The notes under the pieces were generated by a model. The model worked only from the letters and a program-made list of their open reading frames with translations. It had not been told where the DNA came from and searched no databases. From Chloroflexota bacterium (lineage in GTDB: Bacteria > Chloroflexota > Anaerolineae > Anaerolineales > Villigracilaceae): 5,323 nt of DNA. The stretch covers positions 1 to 5,323 of the forward strand of contig JACPVD010000325.1 of NCBI GenBank assembly GCA_016191895.1, written 5' to 3'. Position numbers and translations under genes: made by a program. Below, piece after piece: positions 1 to 4,093 of the stretch (the stretch's first letter is position 1; every line of letters begins with the position of its first letter).

Positions 1-11
1 CCAGCGAGTAA
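1..11 (+). CDS. Possible 3' end of an upstream gene (last codons only)
   Basis: In the third frame the window opens with AGC GAG TAA, so a gene coming in from the left could end at base 11. Support is circumstantial: an intrinsic terminator begins only six bases later, which is where one expects a stop codon. Two codons cannot identify a product. Frame 2 would stop at TGA 26-28, inside the terminator stem, and is less likely. Confidence 0.25.
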
Positions 12-16
12 ATCTC

Positions 17-51
17 AACGGGTCGTGACCATCACGACCCGTTTGTGTTTT
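17..51 (+). terminator. Intrinsic (Rho-independent) terminator of the upstream gene
   Basis: A perfect 12-bp stem is formed by 17-28 and 32-43, with a 3-base loop (29-31). A T-rich tail (T at 42-44, 46 and 48-51) follows at once. The + strand orientation is favoured because the T-run lies on this side only. It would isolate fabD from readthrough, so fabD probably has its own promoter or depends on leakage. Confidence 0.85.
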
Positions 52-61
52 AATTCCTACT

Positions 62-112
62 GGACTCCGAAGTCCCTAGACTTCGGTGCAAAATCTGGAG
101 ATTTTGCACTCC
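62..112 (+). promoter_or_regulatory. Tandem-hairpin leader in front of fabD
   Basis: Two perfect hairpins sit directly side by side: an 8-bp stem 67-74/79-86 with loop CCTA, and a 9-bp stem 87-95/100-108 with loop TGGA. Each has a competing partner: GGACT 62-66 can pair with AGTCC 71-75, and GGAG 97-100 with CTCC 109-112. ACTCCG occurs as a direct repeat at 64-69 and 108-113. Neither hairpin has a T-run, so they are not terminators. They lie just before the fabD SD. They may be a 5'UTR control element or a copy of a dispersed palindromic repeat; the sequence alone does not decide, and no known riboswitch family is recognised. Confidence 0.5.
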
Positions 113-117
113 GCGAT

Positions 118-122
118 AAGGA
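118..122 (+). promoter_or_regulatory. Ribosome binding site of fabD
   Basis: AAGGA lies seven bases before ATG 130. It decides the start: the reading frame is open back to an ATG at 25, but that codon sits inside the terminator hairpin, has no SD, and would add 35 residues absent from the family. Confidence 0.75.
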
Positions 123-129
123 CCCCCCA

Positions 130-1077
130 ATGAAACTCAACCTGCAAACCACCGCATTCATCTTCCCCGGGCAAGGCTCGCAAGCCGTCGGTATGGGCAA
201 AGACCTCGCCGCCCAATATCCAATCGCAAAACAAACCTTCGACGAAGCTGACTCCATCCTCGGTTTTTCGCTGTCCAATTTGATGATGGAAGGCGCGAAG
301 GAGGAACTCGACGATACGCTCAACACCCAGCCCGCATTATTCGTCCATTCACTTGCCGCATTCCGCGCCTTCTCGGATTCTTTTCTTAATCCGACAACTG
401 CTCCTGCCATGATGGCTGGTCATTCGCTGGGAGAGTTATCTGCCCTCGCCGCATCTGGGGCATTATCCTTCGCCGACGGCTTGCGCCTCGTCCGCAAACG
501 CGCCGAGTTAATGAAACGCGCCGGCGAACTCGCACCCGGCGGCATGGCGGCGATTCTCGGCCTCGACATTCCCACGCTCGATAAAGTCTGCGCCGAAGCA
601 AGCACAGCGGATGAAACCGTGCAGGTCGCCAACGACAATTGCCCGGGACAGGTTGTCATCTCCGGTGCAAAGGCCGCCGTGGAACGAGCCATGTCCGGCG
701 CAAAAGCCGCCGGTGCAAAACGCGCTTCGCCGTTGGCTGTCTCCATTGCCGCACACTCCACTCTAATGGAATCCATTCAAGACGAATGGAACAACGCGGT
801 CAACTCGGCGAATTTCTCTGCCTTGAAAATCCCGGTGATCGGAAATGTCCATGCCCAGCCGCTGGCCGATGAAAACGCCGCCCGCGCCGATGTCATTGCG
901 CAAATGCAATCCCGCGTGCGCTGGACCGATTCGGTGAGTTACATGGTCTCGCAGGGAATTAATACCTTTGTGGAAGTCGGTACCGGCGCTGTGCTGGGCG
1001 GCCTTGTCAAACGCATTGCGGACGGCATGACCATTCTTCCACTCGGCAATCCACAGGATTTTGCCGTGCTGGAGTAG
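130..1077 (+). CDS. fabD: Malonyl-CoA:acyl carrier protein transacylase (FabD)
   Basis: A 315-residue cytosolic enzyme that moves malonyl groups from CoA to the acyl carrier protein, supplying the extender unit for type II fatty acid synthesis. The family signature is complete. FPGQGSQ near the N-terminus contains the oxyanion-hole Gln15. GHSLGE holds the nucleophilic Ser99. RKRAELM contains Arg124, equivalent to the Arg that binds the malonyl carboxylate in E. coli FabD. AAHSTLM holds the catalytic His209. The C-terminal part has VEVGTGAVLGGLVKRI, typical of the family. Length matches the usual 300-320 residues. The ATG at 130 is chosen because of AAGGA upstream and because homologues begin a few residues before the FPGQGSQ motif. 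No other fab gene is visible on either side; a terminator separates it from the left-hand neighbour, and a lipoprotein gene follows after 56 bases. Assignment is secure from motifs; a polyketide-type acyltransferase is unlikely in this stand-alone, normal-length form. Confidence 0.96.
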   Translation: MKLNLQTTAFIFPGQGSQAVGMGKDLAAQYPIAKQTFDEADSILGFSLSNLMMEGAKEELDDTLNTQPALFVHSLAAFRAFSDSFLNPTTAPAMMAGHSLGELSALAASGALSFADGLRLVRKRAELMKRAGELAPGGMAAILGLDIPTLDKVCAEASTADETVQVANDNCPGQVVISGAKAAVERAMSGAKAAGAKRASPLAVSIAAHSTLMESIQDEWNNAVNSANFSALKIPVIGNVHAQPLADENAARADVIAQMQSRVRWTDSVSYMVSQGINTFVEVGTGAVLGGLVKRIADGMTILPLGNPQDFAVLE

Positions 1078-1089
1078 GATGCCGTAACA

Positions 1090-1131
1090 CGGACTTTAGT
1101 CCGCGCGGGCAATATAGCGTCAAAGCTACGC
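1090..1131. other. Small hairpins between fabD and the lipoprotein gene
   Basis: The 56-base gap contains CGGACT 1090-1095 facing AGTCCG 1098-1103 (five pairs with a TTTA loop). It also has a weaker pair of arms, TAGC 1115-1118 with GCTA 1125-1128, or alternatively GCGT 1117-1120 with ACGC 1128-1131. There is no T-run, so this is not a convincing terminator, and no SD is seen before ATG 1134. It could be a fragment of an intergenic palindromic repeat. Confidence 0.35.
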
Positions 1132-1133
1132 CG

Positions 1134-2360
1134 ATGAAAAAAACAATCTTCCTTCTTGTTCTAATCTCCATGTTGGCCGCCGCATGTGAACCTCTGCCAA
1201 TGACGACAATTCCATTCGTCACGCAGATTCCGTTTTACGCCAGCGAGACGCCCGTGCCGTTCATCATCCCGGTGACGGATACGCCGATTCCTCTTGAATC
1301 CGAAACGCCGACCCCGGAGTTTATTGTCCCTGTCACTGAAACGCCGACTCTTCCTGCGACCTCCAAATGGTGGGATGTGTATTTCACCGACCCGTTGACG
1401 GTCAACAACCCCGACGTCATCACAGGTTCCATCGAAGAAAAATTGATTCAATTTATCAACAACGCGCAGATCAGCATTCACATTGCTTCGTTCGAGTTCA
1501 ATCTCACGCCTGTGGCGGAAGCCCTCATCGCGGCGAAGAATCGCGGCGTGGACGTGAAGTGGATCACGGATAACGAGAACGGCCTGGAATACGACATCCA
1601 ACCCGGGCGCGGACAATTTGCCCTTTTGACGGGATCAGGCATCGAGGTCAAGGATGATGCGGGGCGTTCCGCTTTGATGCATAACAAATTCTGGATATTC
1701 GATCAACAAATTACGTGGACAGGGTCGACGAACATTACAGTCAATGGAATTTTCAAGCAGAATAATAACGTGCTGGTGATTCGTTCCCCGGAGATCGCTT
1801 ATATCTTCGAGCGCGAGTTCCAGGAAATGTGGGGCGGACAATTTGGTCCGCGTGCGCCGTCGACGGTGAATAATCAATGGGCGATTTTGGATGGGACCCC
1901 CGTTCAGGTTTTGTTTTCATCGGAAGATAATGTGGTGAGTAATCTCATTGCGCTGGTGAATGACGCGCAAATAAACATCCGTTTTCTGGCATTTAGTTTT
2001 ACCGATTATCCGCTGGCGCAGGCGATGATCGACAAACATAAAGCAGGGTTGGATGTGAAGGGCGTATACGAAACGTTTAGCAGTGCCGGCTCGCGCTCCG
2101 AGTTGCGGACGTTTTGGTGCGCCGGTGTTCCCGCAAGGCAGGATGGCAATTCGGGTTTCCTGCATGATAAGATCATCATCATCGACAACAGCATCGTGGT
2201 GACAGGCTCGCTGAATTACTCATCGAATGCCGATGAGTCAAATGAGGAGAACGTGGTCATTGTGGATAATGCCGAAATCGCGGCGTTGTATTTGCAGGAA
2301 TTCGATAAGCTTTGGAATCAGGCCCATGACGTGGAGCCGGGAACGTTTACGTGCGAGTAG
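1134..2360 (+). CDS. Secreted lipoprotein with two phospholipase D (HKD) domains
   Basis: A 408-residue protein of the phospholipase D superfamily, whose members cleave or transfer phosphodiester bonds through a covalent phospho-His intermediate. The N-terminus MKKTIFLLVLISMLAAAC is a lipoprotein signal peptide, so the mature protein probably starts at lipid-modified Cys18 outside the cytoplasmic membrane. Residues 19-77 are a Thr/Pro-rich linker containing an imperfect repeat of about 19 residues (38-56 and 57-76). Two catalytic domains follow. Domain 1 (about 95-235) has HNKFWIFD with His183, Lys185 and Asp190, then GSTN at 197-200. Domain 2 (about 257-400) has HDKIIIID with His344, Lys346 and Asp351, then GSLN at 358-361 and a later NEEN. 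Both HKD sets are intact, so the enzyme should be active as a monomer. The domain style resembles Nuc-like PLD nucleases and cardiolipin-synthase relatives; substrate (nucleic acid, phospholipid or other) cannot be told. The start has no clear SD; ATG 1134 is chosen because it gives the complete signal peptide. Confidence 0.9.
   Translation: MKKTIFLLVLISMLAAACEPLPMTTIPFVTQIPFYASETPVPFIIPVTDTPIPLESETPTPEFIVPVTETPTLPATSKWWDVYFTDPLTVNNPDVITGSIEEKLIQFINNAQISIHIASFEFNLTPVAEALIAAKNRGVDVKWITDNENGLEYDIQPGRGQFALLTGSGIEVKDDAGRSALMHNKFWIFDQQITWTGSTNITVNGIFKQNNNVLVIRSPEIAYIFEREFQEMWGGQFGPRAPSTVNNQWAILDGTPVQVLFSSEDNVVSNLIALVNDAQINIRFLAFSFTDYPLAQAMIDKHKAGLDVKGVYETFSSAGSRSELRTFWCAGVPARQDGNSGFLHDKIIIIDNSIVVTGSLNYSSNADESNEENVVIVDNAEIAALYLQEFDKLWNQAHDVEPGTFTCE
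1245..1361 (+). repeat. In-gene tandem repeat encoding the Thr/Pro linker
   Basis: Two copies of a unit of about 57-60 bases (1245-1301 and about 1302-1361) encode ETPVP..FIIPVTDTP and ETPTPEFIVPVTETP. The protein copies are much closer than the DNA copies, since many codons differ synonymously. This suggests an old duplication kept under selection for linker composition. Confidence 0.7.
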
Positions 2361-2370
2361 CGCTTCCTGC

Positions 2371-2421
2371 GCTTCGACCCTTCGATTAGGTTGTGACCAC
2401 CCTTCGACTTCGCTCAGAGAG
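2371..2421. repeat. Intergenic direct repeat with a CTTCGACTTCGCTCAG block
   Basis: ACCCTTCGA occurs at 2377-2385 and again at 2399-2407, and the second copy continues as CTTCGCTCAGAGAGCG. From general knowledge, blocks of the CCTTCGAC..GCTCAG type recur as dispersed intergenic sequences in many bacterial genomes, so this may be a remnant of such an element. The copy number in this genome cannot be seen from one window. It lies directly after the lipoprotein stop, with no T-run that would make it a terminator. Confidence 0.4.
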
Positions 2422-2466
2422 CGTTTCTAAGTCCAATTCCGAGGTAACAAACTGGGGTGTGGGTTG

Positions 2467-2493
2467 TTTTGGGCGCGCGAAGCGCGCCCAAAA
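2467..2493. terminator. 12-bp palindrome, possible bidirectional terminator
   Basis: TTTTGGGCGCGC (2467-2478) pairs perfectly with GCGCGCCCAAAA (2482-2493) around a GAA loop. The GC-rich core is eight pairs long. On the + strand only TTT (2494-2496) follows the full stem, so the U-tail is poor. If the outer A:T pairs stay open, each strand offers T's on the 5' side rather than the 3' side. It may end transcription of the lipoprotein gene weakly, or it may be a palindromic repeat or protein site. It is the only strong hairpin close behind that gene. Confidence 0.45.
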
Positions 2494-2557
2494 TTTACAT
2501 GCGAGTGGCCGGCGTTACATTCGTTACGAAAAAATGAGTATCTTCATTTCCAAATCC

Positions 2558-2579
2558 CTCCAGATGAGTGGAGTATAAT
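2558..2579 (+). promoter_or_regulatory. Promoter -10 box (TATAAT) with adjoining dyad
   Basis: A perfect TATAAT lies at 2574-2579, and the start of transcription would fall near A2586. No good -35 hexamer is found 16-18 bases upstream, and TG is absent from the extended -10 position. This suggests either an activator-dependent promoter or a chance match. CTCCA 2558-2562 and TGGAG 2569-2573 form an inverted repeat (six-base spacer) touching the -10 box, a position suited to an operator. The downstream leader with a terminator-like hairpin makes a real promoter here more plausible. Confidence 0.5.
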
Positions 2580-2585
2580 GGCGGC

Positions 2586-2669
2586 ATGAATGCCTTGTCT
2601 GGCAATTTGATTGTCAGCGCCGACTTCGTTGCGGTTATGGGAGTGTATCTGGTCAAGCCATGCGCCTGA
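2586..2669 (+). CDS. Possible 27-residue leader ORF
   Basis: ATG 2586 opens a frame of 27 codons (MNALSGNLIV...LVKPCA) ending at TGA 2667-2669. The predicted transcription start coincides with its A, so it would be a leaderless reading frame; no SD is available. The peptide is mildly hydrophobic and has no run of Asp, Asn or any other regulatory codon. Its last codons cover the left arm of the hairpin at 2647-2675 and its stop overlaps the right arm, so a translating ribosome would open that hairpin. It could equally be chance within a non-coding leader. Confidence 0.22.
   Translation: MNALSGNLIVSADFVAVMGVYLVKPCA
2599..2617 (+). promoter_or_regulatory. First hairpin of the aminotransferase leader RNA
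   Basis: CTGGCAAT 2599-2606 pairs with ATTGTCAG 2610-2617 (eight pairs, one of them G·U) around a TTG loop. TCTGG 2598-2602 could instead pair with CCAGA 2670-2674 of the downstream terminator-like hairpin. Only five bases match, so an antiterminator role is a weak suggestion. Confidence 0.35.
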
Positions 2670-2680
2670 CCAGATTTTTT
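2647..2680 (+). terminator. Intrinsic terminator inside the aminotransferase leader
   Basis: ATCTGGTCA 2647-2655 pairs perfectly with TGACCAGAT 2667-2675 around an 11-base loop, and a run of six T's (2675-2680) follows. The form is that of a Rho-independent terminator. Its place is unusual: it ends just 3 bases before the SD of the gene it precedes and about 95 bases after a TATAAT box. It therefore either attenuates the aminotransferase or ends a small RNA of about 95 nt. Confidence 0.75.
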
Positions 2681-2683
2681 GTT

Positions 2684-2689
2684 AAGGAG
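2684..2689 (+). promoter_or_regulatory. Ribosome binding site of the aminotransferase
   Basis: AAGGAG lies four bases before ATG 2694 and begins four bases after the T-run of the leader hairpin. It selects ATG 2694 over an in-frame TTG at 2679, which would lie upstream of the SD and within the T-run. Confidence 0.8.
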
Positions 2690-2693
2690 AACC

Positions 2694-3911
2694 ATGAAAC
2701 TCAGTAAACTCGCGCTCGACATCGCCGAATCCCCGACCTTTGCATTGAACGAGGAAGCGCGCCTGCTTCGCGAACGCGGCGAGGCTGTGATCAATTTGGG
2801 CATCGGCGAACCGAAGAACAAGACCCCGATCTCCGCCATGCTGGCTTCGGGAGCAAAACTCTCCAGCGGCGAAGTGAAATACACCCCGCCCGACGGCTTG
2901 CCTTCGATGAAGAAGGCGGTCATCCGCTATACGGAGGATAATTACGACCGCCTTGCCGCGCCTGAAAATGTGATCGTCACCAATGGGGCAAAGCAATCCC
3001 TGTTCAACATCTTCTATTCCATTTTGAACCCGCAGGATGAGGTGATCATCATCGCGCCGTATTGGGTTTCGTACCCGGAAATGATCAAGATGTGCCTCGG
3101 CATTCCTGTAGTGGTCACTCCCGAAGACGGCACGTTCACGCCGCGCTTCGAGGATATCGAGAGGGCGGTCACGTCGTCCACGCGGGCGATCGTGGTCAAC
3201 AGCCCAAACAATCCATCGGGGGCGATCTATCCGCCGGATCTGATCGAAAAGATTGTGAACCTGTGCGAGAGCAGGGGCATCTTCATGATCTGCGACGACA
3301 TCTATCACAAATTGACCTTCGACCGCAACGTTGCGCCGCCCGCTTATTCCTTTACCAAAAAGGACGTGGAAAATTCCAATATCATCGTCGTCAATGGGGT
3401 GGCTAAGTTGTACGGCATGACCGGCTTCCGCATTGGGTGGGTGGTCGCCCCGCGCGGGCTGGTGACGGTGATGACCAATGTCCTCGCGCAAACGACATCA
3501 TGCGTTTCGCCGATCGCGCAGGCGGCGGCGGAGGGCGCGTTGAATGGCTTACAGTCGGTTGTGGAGGCGCTGCGTTTGCAGATCGAGAATAACCGCAATG
3601 TGTTGTTGCAGGAGTTGAAGTCATTCCGAGGGGCGCGGTTGATCGAACCCAAAGGGACGTTCTATGCGCTGATCGACTTGCGGGCCTTCAACCCGAACTC
3701 GGTGGAGCTGTCGAAATTCCTGTTGAAAAAGGCGCTGGTGGTGACGGTGCCCGGCAAAGAGTTTGGCATGGAAGGGCACATCCGCATTTCGTTTGCGGGG
3801 TCGATATCCGATATCACCGACGGTGTGGCGCGGATCAAATGGGCGCTGGATTCCGCGTCTCCCAATGAGATTTACATCGGCGACAAGAAGATGATAAGAG
3901 ATTGGATGTAG
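2694..3911 (+). CDS. aspB: PLP-dependent class I aminotransferase, probable aspartate aminotransferase
   Basis: A 405-residue cytosolic fold-type I aminotransferase, most like the subgroup of Bacillus AspB and Thermus AspAT. These interconvert aspartate and 2-oxoglutarate with oxaloacetate and glutamate. Visible landmarks: GAKQSLFN with Lys100, matching the Thermus Lys109 that contacts the distal carboxylate of aspartate; APYWVSYPEM; SPNNPSG with Asn173; CDDIYHK with Asp201 and Tyr204; NGVAKLYGMTGFRIGW with PLP-binding Lys238 and Arg246; and HIRISFA with Arg364, which binds the alpha-carboxylate. Every key residue is present and the length is normal. Some Thermus-type enzymes also accept prephenate, so a second role in Phe/Tyr synthesis is possible. 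The start is fixed by AAGGAG. Expression may be controlled by the leader hairpin just upstream. pckA lies 182 bases downstream and shares oxaloacetate as a metabolite. The family call is firm; the aspartate specificity is inferred from subgroup motifs. Confidence 0.9.
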   Translation: MKLSKLALDIAESPTFALNEEARLLRERGEAVINLGIGEPKNKTPISAMLASGAKLSSGEVKYTPPDGLPSMKKAVIRYTEDNYDRLAAPENVIVTNGAKQSLFNIFYSILNPQDEVIIIAPYWVSYPEMIKMCLGIPVVVTPEDGTFTPRFEDIERAVTSSTRAIVVNSPNNPSGAIYPPDLIEKIVNLCESRGIFMICDDIYHKLTFDRNVAPPAYSFTKKDVENSNIIVVNGVAKLYGMTGFRIGWVVAPRGLVTVMTNVLAQTTSCVSPIAQAAAEGALNGLQSVVEALRLQIENNRNVLLQELKSFRGARLIEPKGTFYALIDLRAFNPNSVELSKFLLKKALVVTVPGKEFGMEGHIRISFAGSISDITDGVARIKWALDSASPNEIYIGDKKMIRDWM

Positions 3912-3916
3912 GGAAG

Positions 3917-4050
3917 CGTAAAGGCGCAGGCAGGTAAGGCGTAGACACGTAGACAGGTAAAAGCGTAGACATGTAGACACGGAAACCCCTTTTCCAGGTA
4001 TCTGCTGTTTGTTTCCCTGTTTACTTGAATACTTGTATACTTGCTTTATC
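3917..4050. repeat. Inverted arrays of degenerate 8-bp units before pckA
   Basis: The left half contains GTAGACAN at 3941, 3949, 3965 and 3973, with degenerate octamers between and before them (GTAAAAGC 3957-3964, GGTAAGGC 3933-3940), ending in GGAAAC 3981-3986. After a 24-base centre, the right half starts with the complement GTTTCC 4011-4016 and runs on in the same 8-base step: CTGTTTAC, TTGAATAC, TTGTATAC. Read outward from the centre, both halves are GTTTCC followed by units close to NTGTNTAC. Pairing 3954-3986 with 4011-4043 gives 23 Watson-Crick and 3 G·T pairs out of 33. TATACT at 4036-4041 resembles a -10 box but lacks a -35 partner. The array fills most of the gap between the aminotransferase and pckA, and no clear T-run terminator is present. 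Confidence 0.7.
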
Positions 4051-4070
4051 CGATTTCCAAAATACAACCA

Positions 4071-4086
4071 GAGGAGAAAAGAGGAG
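4071..4086 (+). promoter_or_regulatory. Doubled Shine-Dalgarno of pckA
   Basis: GAGGAG occurs at 4071-4076 and again at 4081-4086. The second is seven bases from ATG 4094, an ideal distance; the first is too far to act on the same start and may be a standby site. Confidence 0.75.
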
Positions 4087-4093
4087 AGCGTTT

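Noticed and set aside
25..129. N-terminal extension of FabD by 35 residues starting at ATG 25
   Set aside because: The ATG lies inside the perfect terminator stem, lacks an SD, and the extra residues translate two palindromes and are absent from the FabD family; ATG 130 has AAGGA at proper spacing.
2586..2680. tRNA or known riboswitch in the leader
   Set aside because: There is no acceptor stem, T-loop or anticodon arm, and no conserved core of TPP, SAM, glycine, cobalamin, c-di-GMP, fluoride or ZTP riboswitches can be recognised by eye.
2682..3491. Long open frame on the - strand opposite the aminotransferase
   Set aside because: Its product is rich in His, Arg and Asp with no recognisable motif, as expected from the complement of a GC-rich gene; the + strand gene has all catalytic residues.
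3981..3995. Terminator GGAAA-N5-TTTCC after the aminotransferase
   Set aside because: The stem is only five pairs and is followed by AGGTATC rather than a T-run; the longer inverted repeat with GTTTCC at 4011 uses the same bases.
4036..4041. pckA promoter with TATACT as -10 box
   Set aside because: It is part of the 8-bp repeat series and no -35 hexamer is found at 16-18 bases upstream, so it is not listed as a separate feature.
3917..4050. CRISPR array
   Set aside because: Units are only 8 bp, degenerate and directly adjacent, without unique spacers of 30-40 bases; no cas gene is nearby.
3621..4067. Open frame on the - strand spanning the octamer array and the end of the aminotransferase gene
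   Set aside because: Its repetitive STCLR-type stretch comes from translating the 8-bp repeats, and the rest is antisense to the aminotransferase. No SD or family motif is seen.
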